From Nitrospira sp. SG-bin1 (GTDB taxonomy: Bacteria > Nitrospirota > Nitrospiria > Nitrospirales > Nitrospiraceae): 64,000 nt of DNA. Location: contig LVWS01000034.1 in NCBI GenBank assembly GCA_002083365.1, forward strand, positions 78,083 to 142,082, read 5' to 3'. Each line of letters starts with the position of its first letter. Position 1 is the first letter of the stretch. A program made the position numbers and the translations under genes. This document shows positions 1 to 8,201 of the stretch, piece by piece. A model generated the notes under the pieces. The model was not told where the DNA came from. It searched no databases and saw only the letters and a list, made by a program, of their open reading frames with translations.

Positions 1-375
1 GAGGGGCAGTTGATACTTGGTCTCTTCCAATTCGAGAACGGCGTACTCAACTTTTCCCGTCTTGGTATCCTTCAGCAGTTTTTCGATCGTACCGAGCGTC
101 TCGCCTTGCTTGTTTTTCACGACTTGATCCAACGGCCCTCCCTTTTCATCGACCAATTCGCCTTGACGCACCGGCACGACATCATATTTGCCGACAACGC
201 CCTCCCGACCACCGGTCATATCGGTTGCCTGTTTTTCAAGAGGATTCGGCTGATTCTTCTGGGTGCCGGACATCGTATCACCGGAGCCGCCGCTCGCCTG
301 GGACATAGCCCAGTTGGGAGCCAGCAGCATCGCCGTGACTATCATCGTGTAACCCATTCGACTTCCCCTGGTCAT
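1..375 (-). CDS. Secreted PRC-barrel domain protein, C-terminus beyond window
   Basis: Only the first 125 codons are present; the gene runs off the left edge. The start at 375 has an AGGAGG ribosome site five bases upstream. Residues about 1-25 form a signal peptide ending near SQA. The rest contains a PRC-barrel-like strand pattern: LVDEKGGPLDQVVKN, then GETLGTIEKLLKD and KVEYAVLELEE. PRC barrels are small beta-barrels found in RNA-processing and photosynthetic proteins. Secreted forms are common in stress-related envelope proteins, but their ligand is generally unknown. It is followed on the same strand by two further PRC-barrel genes, so this is the distal member of a paralogous trio. Confidence 0.8.
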   Translation of the reverse strand, partial: MTRGSRMGYTMIVTAMLLAPNWAMSQASGGSGDTMSGTQKNQPNPLEKQATDMTGGREGVVGKYDVVPVRQGELVDEKGGPLDQVVKNKQGETLGTIEKLLKDTKTGKVEYAVLELEETKYQLPL

Positions 376-401
376 AAGAACCTCCTCGTCATAGCCTACG
401 T

Positions 402-1220
402 TCAATTGGCCGATGTCCGACCCGTCCCGGCGCCTTCGGGAATTTGCAAGCCGGCTGACTGTGAAAGCTTCATGATCGCATGCATCATATGTTCGGTCGC
501 GTCGGTCGTCTGCCGCTGTTCCCCGTGTTCGATGGCTTCGCCCAACGCATAGACTCCTTCATTGAGCCGTTCGTTATGGCCGCTCCGCTGAGCGCGCTTT
601 GCCGCATCGAGCGACTTCTTTGCGTGGGTCACCAACGCGTCGGGCTTGCCCTGTTTTCCCGCTGACTCTGCTTCCAGGGCATGGGTCAACGCTTCACGTA
701 CCGTGTTCTTGAACTCCATGCCGGTCTCCTGTTTCATCGTCTGGGACACTTCTGCGGACCTCGAACGAGCGCTGCCCATGGTATTCGTATCCAAATCGTA
801 GAACTGATAGACCACCAGGGCCCACTCTCTGTTCGACATATCGGGCCAGTTATCCTTGTCGAAGCCGGGCGCGTTTTTTAAACGCTCTTCCTTCACGTTC
901 AGAATGAAGTGCTCTTTGTCTTTGCTCAGCGTCATGATTTCCCAAGGCACGGCAAAATACTTGTCTCCCAGCCCAAGAAACCCGCCGAATGAAAGGACCG
1001 CATATTCGACGAAGCCTCCGCTTCGCCAATTGATAACCAAGTCCTTGATCTCTCCCAGGTCTTTCCCCTCCAGATTCGTCACGTGTTTGCCGATCAGGTT
1101 CGTCGCCTTTGTCACTCCCACGAGTTGTTGATCTGCCTGGGCAACGTAGCCCGGAGAAGCAATGCCGAGCATCAACGCCGCGAGGCCGCAGGCGAACGGT
1201 GCAATGCGTCTGTTTTCCAT
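402..1220 (-). CDS. Secreted PRC-barrel protein with long helical C-terminal region
   Basis: A signal peptide (residues about 1-28) is followed by a PRC-barrel at about 38-120 with the motifs NLIGKHVTNLEGKDLGEIKD and YAVLSFGGFLGLGDKYFAVPW. After that comes a helical, alanine- and lysine-rich region (about 155-270) that resembles periplasmic metal-binding or coiled-coil proteins. ATG at 1220 is preferred because AAGGAGG lies eight bases upstream; a TTG six bases earlier would sit too close to it. The PRC half is about 65% identical by eye to the protein encoded at 1286-1822, so the two arose by duplication. The gene lies 26 bp upstream of the next PRC gene on the same strand, which suggests cotranscription. 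Confidence 0.9.
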   Translation of the reverse strand: MENRRIAPFACGLAALMLGIASPGYVAQADQQLVGVTKATNLIGKHVTNLEGKDLGEIKDLVINWRSGGFVEYAVLSFGGFLGLGDKYFAVPWEIMTLSKDKEHFILNVKEERLKNAPGFDKDNWPDMSNREWALVVYQFYDLDTNTMGSARSRSAEVSQTMKQETGMEFKNTVREALTHALEAESAGKQGKPDALVTHAKKSLDAAKRAQRSGHNERLNEGVYALGEAIEHGEQRQTTDATEHMMHAIMKLSQSAGLQIPEGAGTGRTSAN

Positions 1221-1285
1221 AAACAATACCTCCTTTACCGGTTCACCGTTCTCTCAATTCATCTGAAGAACTCCGTTGTCAGGGA

Positions 1286-1822
1286 TTATTGCGCACTGAA
1301 CAGTCTCGCCACCGAGACGTTCTCATCGAACCCGATGTCGCCCTTCGTCACATACGCGGATTGAGCATTCGCTCGACTGGGTCGGAGAACGGAAACGGAC
1401 GAGCGATCGTAGAATCGATACGCCATGAATCCCGGCGCGCTCTTGAGATGTTCTTCTGTCACATTCCACACGAAGTGATCATGGTTCTCGCTCGGCGTCA
1501 ATGCCGCCCACGGCACCGCAACGTATTCCTCTCCCAATCCGAGGAACCCGCCGAAGGACAGCACGGCATAGTCGATATATCCGTCGCTCCGCCAATTGAT
1601 CACCAGATCTTTAATCCTTCCGAGATTTTTCCCATCGGGATTTTTCACCGGCTTCCCGATCATCTGTGCATAGTTCGACACGCCCGCAAGCTGGTCCTCG
1701 GCATGGACCAAACTCCCTACCCAAACACACCCCACCATCGTCAAGCTCACAATACCCCACTTCAATACGGACATCTGTCCGCGAACCGAGGCGGCTGATC
1801 GCTTAAGACTCATGATTCTCAT
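1286..1822 (-). CDS. Secreted PRC-barrel protein, shorter paralogue
   Basis: The signal peptide ends near VHA (about residue 41). The PRC-barrel at about 50-130 repeats the motifs QMIGKPVKNPDGKNLGRIKD and YAVLSFGGFLGLGEEYVAVPW of the neighbour at 402-1220. After APGF the paralogue's segment DKDNWPDMSNREW is missing, and the tail is short and unrelated, so the C-terminal helical domain was lost or never gained. The product is probably periplasmic; its function is unknown. A dyad resembling the recurrent CTAGGG element lies 31 bp upstream of the start, where a promoter or operator would be expected. Start choice between codons 1 and 4 is not certain. Confidence 0.87.
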   Translation of the reverse strand: MRIMSLKRSAASVRGQMSVLKWGIVSLTMVGCVWVGSLVHAEDQLAGVSNYAQMIGKPVKNPDGKNLGRIKDLVINWRSDGYIDYAVLSFGGFLGLGEEYVAVPWAALTPSENHDHFVWNVTEEHLKSAPGFMAYRFYDRSSVSVLRPSRANAQSAYVTKGDIGFDENVSVARLFSAQ

Positions 1823-2239
1823 TCACTCGCTCTCTTCTTCACTCACACGTAAACTCGGGAATCCCCTACCTCTTTATCAAGAAACGTTCTCGACACTACT
1901 CGCATCACAACATTCTGCAAAACACAATCTGCAAAACACAGACCGCTTCTTCATGACTCATTATTCCTCTTGTCCCCCATAAGTCATGTCTCTCATCCTA
2001 TCGCGAGGTGCTTCGCTGAGAGTCTCGAGGAAGAAAATGGGGAAGGGGAAGAACGGCAAAATGATTCCGACACCCGGGACCCTTACTCGGACAAGATGTC
2101 TGTCCTAAAGACAAGTCTTCCAGAAAACCTATTCAACGATAAGGAGAGATGGAACCTTGACCAGGGAGAAGGACGCCACTCGTGTCTAGGCACTTGGCTT
2201 GCACCAGCCAGATCCCTTGAGAAGGGAAGGATGCTGCCT
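1823..2239. other. Intergenic region between divergent genes
   Basis: No gene is convincing here. It holds a CTAGGG-like dyad at 1853-1870 and a tandem 14-bp repeat at 1914-1941 (unit TCTGCAAAACACAA, last base varying). It probably carries the promoters of both the PRC-barrel genes (leftward) and the gene at 2240 (rightward). Confidence 0.5.
1853..1870. promoter_or_regulatory. CTAGGG-type dyad, degenerate copy
   Basis: ACTCGGGAATCCCCTACC matches the 18-bp dyad consensus ACTAGGGG-NN-CCCCTAGT at 6 of 8 positions in each arm and keeps the 11-bp half-site spacing. It lies 31 bp upstream of the PRC-barrel gene starting at 1822. Confidence 0.4.
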
Positions 2240-2617
2240 ATGGAAAACATCGGGCGCAGACGCTGGGCGATCGCAGAAGGTTACATTCCGGCAGGGAGCC
2301 ATGGTCCTGCCCCGCAGATGACCAGCCACGAAACAGTGTGCCTGTTGAACGCGTCCGATCGAGATGCCCGGGTCCGTATCACAATTTTCTACAGTGACCG
2401 TGACCCGGGAGGACCATATCAGCTCATGGTGCCGGCGCGACGAACGAGGCATATCCGTTTCAATGACCTCACGGATCCGGAACCGGTCCCTCAGGAGACC
2501 GATTTCGCCAGTCTTATCGAATCCGATGTACCGATCGTGGTGCAGCATACCCGCCTCGATTCACGTCAGGCTGAAAACGCCCTGCTCAGCACCATCGCGT
2601 TCGCAGGTGACACGTGA
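2240..2617 (+). CDS. Sensory rhodopsin transducer-like (ASRT family) protein
   Basis: The 125-residue product matches the Anabaena sensory rhodopsin transducer family in length and sequence. Family-typical stretches are WAIAEGYIPAG near the start, MTSHETVCLLN at about 32-42, ITIFYSDRDPGGPY at about 52-65 and VPARRTRHIRFNDL at about 69-82. In Anabaena this soluble beta-sandwich tetramer binds the cytoplasmic face of a photosensory rhodopsin; many bacteria have the protein without a rhodopsin, where a carbohydrate or nucleic acid ligand has been suggested. No rhodopsin gene is seen in this window. ATG 2240 was chosen for its fit to the family N-terminus and the GGAAGG nine bases upstream; the frame is open upstream to 1970 but that stretch does not look coding. 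Confidence 0.85.
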   Translation: MENIGRRRWAIAEGYIPAGSHGPAPQMTSHETVCLLNASDRDARVRITIFYSDRDPGGPYQLMVPARRTRHIRFNDLTDPEPVPQETDFASLIESDVPIVVQHTRLDSRQAENALLSTIAFAGDT

Positions 2618-2774
2618 GCAGGACAACCGTCTCTTCCACCGCACCGCGACCGACCGTAGACCCGTACGCCCGGGAGACAACTAGAAAAGAAGATAGCCTC
2701 GATCGTGACGCCCCGCGCGCGGGACAACGGGATACGATTCGATCTCACGACTGAACCGAGCACGCAATGATTCG

Positions 2775-3953
2775 ATGAGTCCACGTCACTCTTCGCCAAC
2801 GTCCAGAAACGTACCGGTGTCCTTGTCATCAGATAAATCCACGCGCGACAAAGCGGGAATCGACCGACACCTGTGGGAGATCCGCCCGATTCGTGATCTC
2901 TTCATCCTCGGTGCCATCGCAGGACTACTCTGGTCTCTGTACGCCTTGCATACCGTCTTTTTGCCGGTGTTTATCGCCCTTCTATTCGCCTACCTGGTTC
3001 ATCCGTTTGTCGACTACGCTTCCTCCCACTGGGCTGCTCCGCGCCCCCTCACGGTCGGAATACTCATGTTTCTGCTGGCGCTCGCCCTCGTCGGCATCGG
3101 ATTTTGGCTGGTGCCTCTCATCGTCGAACAAACTCAGGCGCTGATACAGAAAATCCCGGTGTACATACGAAGTCTTTCACAACGCTATGACGCCTGGCTC
3201 GGCGGCTCGTCTTTCAATCTACGAGACCTGTTGGGCCGCCTGTACGACGACCCCCTGGCGACACTGCAACCGCTCCTCTTGGGAACCGGCCAGGCCTTCG
3301 GCCTGCTCGGACAGCTGCTGGGGATCACGGTCAACGCCGCCCTCTACACGTTCTTGATTCCCGTCTATTTTTTCTTCTTCGCCTGGCACTTTACACGCAT
3401 GAGCCAAACCGTCGTCCGCCTGATTCCCCTTTCGCATCGACCGCACATCCTGCACGTCTTGCATCGGATGGATACGGCCGTGCGCGGCTTCTTTTTTGAA
3501 CGCCTCCTCATCACCGTGATCACAGGTGTGTTGTACGCGATAGGGTGGGCCTTGACCGACGTTCCCTATTGGTTTCTGCTGGGAGTGGCCACCGGCTTAG
3601 CCTCCTTGGTGCCATATCTTTCCGCCGTCGGATGGCCCTTGGCCGTCATACTGAAGTACGCCGACGCCGTGACCGCCGGTCAGTCCGCCGAGACCGAATG
3701 GATGGCGGTCTTGTTATGGCCGAGCGTCGCTTACTTGGTGGTGCAATTCATCGAAAGCTGGATCCTCACTCCCTGGCTGCAAAGCCATTCCACGGACATG
3801 AGCGCGGCAACGATTCTCATCGTTGTGCTCTTGGGTGGCGCCGTCGGGGGACTCTTCGGACTGATCTTCGCGATTCCGTTCGCGGCCTGCCTCAAAATCT
3901 TGATCGAAGAATATATCAAGCCGCGATGGCTCCAGTGGGTACGTGACGCCTAG
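2775..3953 (+). CDS. AI-2E family transporter (PerM/UPF0118 type) inner-membrane permease
   Basis: The 392-residue protein has about seven to eight hydrophobic segments. A pair lies at about 48-105, one follows at about 110-120, and a cluster lies in the C-terminal half (about 195-220 and 250-380). A long soluble stretch (about 125-185) follows the first group, which is the layout of the family. The stretch IPFAACLKILIEEY near the end is typical. Members export varied solutes (autoinducer-2 in TqsA, Na+/H+ exchange in others), so the substrate cannot be stated. No good ribosome site precedes ATG 2775; a later GTG (codon 16) is possible. The gene stands alone, with the orphan ASRT gene upstream. 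Confidence 0.92.
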   Translation: MSPRHSSPTSRNVPVSLSSDKSTRDKAGIDRHLWEIRPIRDLFILGAIAGLLWSLYALHTVFLPVFIALLFAYLVHPFVDYASSHWAAPRPLTVGILMFLLALALVGIGFWLVPLIVEQTQALIQKIPVYIRSLSQRYDAWLGGSSFNLRDLLGRLYDDPLATLQPLLLGTGQAFGLLGQLLGITVNAALYTFLIPVYFFFFAWHFTRMSQTVVRLIPLSHRPHILHVLHRMDTAVRGFFFERLLITVITGVLYAIGWALTDVPYWFLLGVATGLASLVPYLSAVGWPLAVILKYADAVTAGQSAETEWMAVLLWPSVAYLVVQFIESWILTPWLQSHSTDMSAATILIVVLLGGAVGGLFGLIFAIPFAACLKILIEEYIKPRWLQWVRDA

Positions 3954-3990
3954 CCTGCAACGCAACCAGTGACGGATCAAGGAGGTGCCA

Positions 3991-4068
3991 ATGAGACGTA
4001 CGAATGCCATGTTGGGTCATCGTCCCGACTACGGCTGTTCCAACTCGGTGTTACGGATCGCCCGCTGA
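3991..4068 (+). CDS. Possible 25-residue small protein or leader peptide
   Basis: A short reading frame starts at ATG 3991 and is preceded by AAGGAGGTGCC, one of the strongest Shine-Dalgarno matches in the window, at good spacing. It encodes 25 mostly polar residues and ends at TGA 4068. No match to a known family is recognised. It lies between the permease gene and the lipoprotein gene at 4205. It may be a real small protein, a leader, or the remains of a truncated gene. Confidence 0.3.
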   Translation: MRRTNAMLGHRPDYGCSNSVLRIAR

Positions 4069-4123
4069 CAATCGTACGTCATGGTCATCCTCCCGAAACA
4101 ATTTCCGATGATCGTCATGGATG

Positions 4124-4141
4124 TCTAGGGAACGCCCCAGT
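4124..4141. promoter_or_regulatory. CTAGGG-type dyad
   Basis: TCTAGGGAACGCCCCAGT matches the 18-bp dyad at 6 of 8 positions in each arm, with 11-bp half-site spacing. It lies 63 bp upstream of the lipoprotein gene at 4205. Confidence 0.45.
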
Positions 4142-4204
4142 ACGGTAGATCGTAAGACCTCTGTAGTCTTTTTCATGAAACGAATGAACGGAAAGGAGCG
4201 CAAC

Positions 4205-4660
4205 ATGGACCGATTGACGACACTGCTCTTGCTTACACTTCTTGTGTCAGGAAGCACGGCATGCGACGCCACACGAGAGCTGGTCAAAGCGCCTTTTGAG
4301 GCGACCACGGCGTTGTCAAATGGAACCACACAGGCTTCAAAGGAAATACTGGAACCGCTCAAAGAGTTCACTTCAAGCACCACTCCTGGGGCGATGTATA
4401 ACGATCCGCTGAAGGCGAAACATCGATTCCAGGTTTTCATCGCGTATACCTTCGATAACGTTCAACGGGACATCGCTCAAGGAAAAGGGGAATATTTGAC
4501 GTCCCTCGCGACGCTTGCCGATATCCCGCAAGAACGGCGTCCCGAGTTTTTTGCCATGCTGCAAAATCGCTATGCCGCCATCTATTCCACGGACAAGCCG
4601 ATCGAATCGCTGCATCGCTTGGTCGCCGTGGCCTGGCCTGAGCACGGTTCCGAGAAATGA
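4205..4660 (+). CDS. Lipoprotein with DUF3015-like C-terminal region
   Basis: ATG 4205 follows AAAGGAG at six bases. The first 20 residues form a lipoprotein signal with lipobox SGSTAC, so the mature protein starts at a lipidated cysteine. The C-terminal half contains FIAYTFDNVQRDIAQGKGEYL and IPQERRPEFFAMLQNRY. These resemble the conserved 'RDIA-G-GEYL-LA' signature that I recall from DUF3015 proteins, though this family assignment is from memory and only moderately sure. The function is unknown. A CTAGGG-type dyad lies in the promoter region. It is followed on the same strand by two small genes, but spacing (60 bp) does not prove an operon. Confidence 0.8.
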   Translation: MDRLTTLLLLTLLVSGSTACDATRELVKAPFEATTALSNGTTQASKEILEPLKEFTSSTTPGAMYNDPLKAKHRFQVFIAYTFDNVQRDIAQGKGEYLTSLATLADIPQERRPEFFAMLQNRYAAIYSTDKPIESLHRLVAVAWPEHGSEK

Positions 4661-4719
4661 GGCCTCAACCAGCGGTCGCTCGCGTGCTCTCCTGTTCGTT
4701 ACATTGAAGGACTTCACCT

Positions 4720-5229
4720 ATGTCCAAGCCGAAGCGCATCGATGCCGATCAGCTCATTCGCCGGTACTATGAAACAGAGGGTACGGAGCAGGAAGCTTTC
4801 CCGGAGGACACGCTTGCCCCTGTATCACGTTCGTCCGAAGAGACCACACCGGATGCCACGCTGTCCGGCGGGGACGTAGATGCGGCCGGAAGCGGAACGG
4901 ATGCCGGTGAGGAGACAGTGGGAGGATCGGCTCCTACTCCGGATCAGGATGTGGTCGATGAATTGGGCGAGGCGATCGGCATCACGTATGAGGATGCCGA
5001 GCCTCTGCGATTCGGCGACAAATTGGCGGATCGCGATGCGCGCCGATGGGAACTGAACCCCGCGTCGTCCGAGGGATACCAGGAACGAGTGCAGGAACTC
5101 GCATCTTCCGAACCCGTTACGCCCACTCGTCCGCAGACCCCGCGACAGACACAAGCCGCCGGAACCGAACGAGGAGCGCCCGGCCGCGGCAAGTCCCGCG
5201 CCAAAAAGACGCACAAGAAGAAACGATGA
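4720..5229 (+). CDS. Hypothetical acidic/basic protein (DUF6335-like)
   Basis: This 169-residue soluble protein has no signal peptide. Its N-terminus MSKPKRIDADQLIRRYYE is basic, and a low-complexity acidic and glycine-rich linker (about 25-75) follows. A conserved-looking core DVVDELGEAIGITYEDAEPL and RDARRWELNPASSEGYQER (about 76-125) comes next, then a strongly basic Lys/Arg-rich tail. The core resembles DUF6335 proteins of cyanobacteria and Nitrospira. The basic tail could bind nucleic acid, which is inference only. No function is assigned. Confidence 0.75.
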   Translation: MSKPKRIDADQLIRRYYETEGTEQEAFPEDTLAPVSRSSEETTPDATLSGGDVDAAGSGTDAGEETVGGSAPTPDQDVVDELGEAIGITYEDAEPLRFGDKLADRDARRWELNPASSEGYQERVQELASSEPVTPTRPQTPRQTQAAGTERGAPGRGKSRAKKTHKKKR

Positions 5230-5286
5230 TCAGCTGATGTCCGACTGATGGCACAGACACCGTCTTAACGGAAGGAGCCGATGATT

Positions 5287-5664
5287 ATGGAACTGAACAC
5301 GTTATCTCAACAGCACCAAAACTGCCTCAACGCGTGTTTCTCATGTGCGCAGATCTGCGAGGCATGCGCGAATGATATGATCGGCATGAAACATCACCAC
5401 GACCATGATGATTTGATGACGCGTTGTATCCGGCTTTGTCACGACTGCGCGGACATTTGTATTCTAGCCGCCAAATTCATCAGCCGCTCCTCGCAACGAG
5501 CCGAGTCTCTATGCCGACTTTGCGCGGAGATTTGCGACCAATGCGCGGAGGTGTGCGAACGCCATGCGCCTCAACATGCCATGTGCGGTCCATGCGCTGA
5601 AGAGTGCCGTCGGTGCGCCGATCTCTGTCGCGAAATGGTCGGGGCCGCGGCTCCCTCTGCGTGA
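5287..5664 (+). CDS. Four-helix bundle copper-binding protein (Csp/DUF326 family)
   Basis: The product is about 125 residues and extremely cysteine-rich. CxxxC and CxxC pairs recur along predicted helices, for example NACFSCAQICEAC, RCIRLCHDCADIC, LCRLCAEICDQCAEVC and CGPCAEECRRCADLC. This is the pattern of cytosolic copper storage protein Csp3 and related DUF326 four-helix bundles, which hold many Cu(I) ions with cysteines facing the bundle core. A histidine cluster MKHHHDHDD lies between helices one and two. There is no Tat or Sec signal, so a cytoplasmic location is likely. ATG 5287 sits nine bases after AAGGAG; ATG 5281 is the alternative but only three bases away. Confidence 0.92.
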   Translation: MELNTLSQQHQNCLNACFSCAQICEACANDMIGMKHHHDHDDLMTRCIRLCHDCADICILAAKFISRSSQRAESLCRLCAEICDQCAEVCERHAPQHAMCGPCAEECRRCADLCREMVGAAAPSA

Positions 5665-5698
5665 CTGCATGGGACGGATCGATGAACCGGCGGCCGTT

Positions 5699-5944
5699 AT
5701 GATCAGAAGCCGCATTCCGATTTTTATGGCTTTCACTCTGGCCTTCGCCGTCTGGTTCATCACCGCGCCGATGGAGGCGGCGATAATCGTTCACACATAC
5801 GAAGCCGGTCCGCCGACGGACCCAAGCCCCGGCCCGACCGACCCGACCCCCCGCCCATCTGGGCCGATCCCGCCTCCTCGGCCACCGGCCCCTACACCGA
5901 ACCCACCGCATCCATCCCCTTCTCCGAGCCCTGGTTCACCGTAG
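5699..5944 (+). CDS. Small secreted proline-rich protein
   Basis: ATG 5699 starts a signal-like segment (MIRSRIPIFMAFTLAFAVWF, cleavage near MEA). It is followed by about 50 residues dominated by Pro, Thr, Ser and Gly, which would be extended and disordered. It could span the periplasm or cell wall. No family is recognised. It lies directly after the copper-binding protein and 21 bp before a small membrane protein, so these may be cotranscribed. Confidence 0.6.
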   Translation: MIRSRIPIFMAFTLAFAVWFITAPMEAAIIVHTYEAGPPTDPSPGPTDPTPRPSGPIPPPRPPAPTPNPPHPSPSPSPGSP

Positions 5945-5965
5945 GTAGGATGGGGAGGACTTCAA

Positions 5966-6268
5966 ATGGTACCGAACTATTGGGAATCGATTCGAATCGG
6001 ATGGACCATTCTCTGGCGAGGAGTAGGCAGCGTGCTGTTGCTGCTCATGCTCATGAACGGACTCATCGTCACGGGCTGGCCCGAACTTTCTCGCACGAGT
6101 CCGTCCTGGGGAGCGATCCTCTTTCCCTTCGTGGTGACGGCATTCATCGGCGCCTTTGGCATCATGCCTTGGCTTGTCAAGTCTCTGTGTACGGCCTCAT
6201 ACCCGGGGTTCCGTCTCCAATTCACGCATGAACCGATCCAGCAGGTTCACGCGCAAAACGGCCCATAG
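5966..6268 (+). CDS. Small inner-membrane protein of unknown function
   Basis: The 100-residue product has two hydrophobic segments (about 18-38 and 48-72) and a polar C-terminus. GGGAGG lies upstream of ATG 5966 at good spacing. No family is recognised. The gene ends 10 bp before the superoxide dismutase gene, so both are probably on one transcript. Confidence 0.7.
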   Translation: MVPNYWESIRIGWTILWRGVGSVLLLLMLMNGLIVTGWPELSRTSPSWGAILFPFVVTAFIGAFGIMPWLVKSLCTASYPGFRLQFTHEPIQQVHAQNGP

Positions 6269-6278
6269 GAGCGACACC

Positions 6279-6929
6279 ATGGACAAGAAATTACCGCAGG
6301 CGAACTATGAACCGCGATCATATGATCTCCACGGGCTTCACGGCATCTCGGACCGGACGCTCGCGATGCATTTCAAGCTCTATGAGGGCTACGTCACGCA
6401 AACGAACGCGCTCACGGCAAAAATCAACCAATTCCTCGCGGACGGGAAGGTGGACCAGGAAGAAATGCCGGTCTACTCGGAGCTCAAGCGGCGATACGGG
6501 TTCGAATACAACGGCATGGTGCTGCACGAATACTATTTCGACAATCTCATGATCGACGGATCTCCGGATCCCGGAACTCATTCTCCGTTCAGACAAGCAA
6601 CGGAACGCAGCTTCGGCTCATATGAAGCGTGGAAAGGCGACTTCATCGGCGTCGGCAAGATGCGGGGAGTGGGCTGGGCCGTCTGCTATCTCAACCCCTC
6701 CAACGGCAGGCTGACCAACCATTGGATCACGCTGCACGAAACGGGCACCGTGGCGGGCTTCATCCCGGTCCTTGTCATGGATGTCTGGGAACACGCATTC
6801 ATTCTCGATTACAAGCCCGCCGAACGGATCGACTACATTGAAGCGTTTTTTTCCAATGTCAATTGGAAAACCGTCGAGCATCGACTGGAGCGCACGATCG
6901 CACCGACGTCCACCTCGGCGGCGGCCTGA
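6279..6929 (+). CDS. Fe/Mn-family superoxide dismutase
   Basis: The 216-residue protein has the fold and metal ligands of Fe/Mn superoxide dismutase, which converts superoxide to oxygen and hydrogen peroxide. Visible ligand positions are the His of MHFKLYEGYV (first helix), the His of VLHEYYFDNL, and the Asp and His of DVWEHAF near the C-terminus. The second ligand stretch differs from the common WNHTFYW form but fits divergent environmental members. No signal peptide is present, so it is cytoplasmic. Metal choice (Fe or Mn) cannot be told from sequence by eye. TAGGAG lies upstream of ATG 6279. It converges with the next gene, whose stop is 3 bp away. Confidence 0.9.
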   Translation: MDKKLPQANYEPRSYDLHGLHGISDRTLAMHFKLYEGYVTQTNALTAKINQFLADGKVDQEEMPVYSELKRRYGFEYNGMVLHEYYFDNLMIDGSPDPGTHSPFRQATERSFGSYEAWKGDFIGVGKMRGVGWAVCYLNPSNGRLTNHWITLHETGTVAGFIPVLVMDVWEHAFILDYKPAERIDYIEAFFSNVNWKTVEHRLERTIAPTSTSAAA

Positions 6930-6931
6930 CC

Positions 6932-7591
6932 TTACCATTCAATGACCGCCCGAACCGGGAGATGATCGGAAGCGAGACGCGAGAGCGCCGTCTTATGGAC
7001 ACGAATGTCGGTGACGCTGCCTGGCGGCCTGATCCAAACGCGGTCGAGCGCAAACAGAGGAAACGGAGAGGGAAAGGATCGGAGCGGAGGTGAATGTCCG
7101 AAAATCCTGTTGATCCAGCGAAGCGGCCGACCCCACAAGAACCATTCGTTGATGTCGCCCATGAGTAGGCAATGGCGCGCGCCGAACCGTTTGAGAAGTT
7201 CGCGTACCTGCCATCGCCTTTCACCCGGGCGTAACCCTAAATGAGTCGCGATGACTTGAACCTTTTCGGTACCGCATCGGACATCGAGATCGATGGCGCC
7301 GCGAGGCTCGTGATGGGGAATGCTGAGATCGACCAGCCGGACTTCGTCCAGCGTGCACGTCGTCAACACACCGTTCCCACAGGCCCCCGCTCGTTGCAGC
7401 ATGGGACCGGCAATCGCGGTCATGCGAAGGTGATCGGCCAGCCAATGCAAGGTGTCTTCTTTTTCCACTTCTTGAAGGGCAATGAGATCGGCCTGCAATT
7501 CCTCCAGTACCCCCAAGATGCGCTCACGGCTGTACCGTCCATCCCACCCGACACACCGATGCACATTGTACGTGGCGACTGCGAGACGCAT
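6932..7591 (-). CDS. Endonuclease/exonuclease/phosphatase (EEP) family hydrolase
   Basis: The 219-residue product shows the order of EEP motifs. They are ATYNVHRCVGWDGRYS at the start, DLIALQEVE with the metal-binding Glu, VIATHLGLRPGERRWQ, CLLMGDINEW with the Asp/Asn pair, and SDHLPVRAVIEW with the terminal Asp/His. Such enzymes hydrolyse phosphodiesters or phosphomonoesters in nucleic acids, lipids or inositol phosphates with Mg2+; this short bacterial subgroup is often found near cardiolipin synthases. The substrate is not known. ATG 7591 begins exactly at the family start; the frame stays open further upstream but that extension has no coding character. Confidence 0.88.
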   Translation of the reverse strand: MRLAVATYNVHRCVGWDGRYSRERILGVLEELQADLIALQEVEKEDTLHWLADHLRMTAIAGPMLQRAGACGNGVLTTCTLDEVRLVDLSIPHHEPRGAIDLDVRCGTEKVQVIATHLGLRPGERRWQVRELLKRFGARHCLLMGDINEWFLWGRPLRWINRIFGHSPPLRSFPSPFPLFALDRVWIRPPGSVTDIRVHKTALSRLASDHLPVRAVIEW

Positions 7592-8201
7592 GATCAGAAC
7601 CGACAGATGGTTGGGGAATGGATCAAAGAGCCATGGCATCGCGGAGGCGGAGCGGCATCTGTTCTCTCGAGCCTCACTCCCAATCCGGCCCCCGCACAGC
7701 CCTGTTCGAGAACGATGTTGACGCTGAAATCTGCACGACCACCGCATCCCGCAGTCTACGCCTCTTACAACCGCCCTCTCGATCCGCCAGGCCGAACTTC
7801 CAACATTGGTGCAATCAGAATGCCTGTTATTTCCGGAGAGCGGTCCCCTCCACTGGGCTGCAGCCGAGAGAATTCGATACCCTCTCCGGCGGACAATCTG
7901 TCTTGCTTGCGGACTTTTGTAGACAGAAAGGATCGATTGGCACTCGATGGTCGCACCGCTGCCTTGAAACATCCAGTTCACCCGATCAGTTGGAGATGGC
8001 TTAAGCAACAGGGCCGTATGGATGTGCATGCGTCGAATACCGTGTCGAGAATGGTTCTTCTCAATTCGCAAGCACCTTCTCGCGAGGACCTTCATGTGCC
8101 GCCTAGCGCCATGGTGTTTGTGTATCGACGTGCGGCCCCATTTTTGCAAACCGGCATAGAAGACAAATTACTTCTTGCCCACACATAAGAGGAGCATGAT
8201 C
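7592..8201. other. 610-bp stretch without recognised gene
   Basis: Several frames are open on both strands because of base composition, but none has a ribosome site, a plausible protein or a recognised domain. It presumably holds the promoters of the divergently transcribed EEP hydrolase gene and the DksA-like gene. No strong repeat or dyad was seen. Confidence 0.5.

Noticed and set aside
5950..6231. Alternative frame over the small membrane protein
   Set aside because: It is a shifted frame of the protein at 5966, with no hydrophobic segment and no ribosome site.
7241..8188. Open frame of 315 codons on the plus strand
   Set aside because: It runs opposite the EEP hydrolase gene and then through non-coding sequence; composition is typical of a shadow frame.
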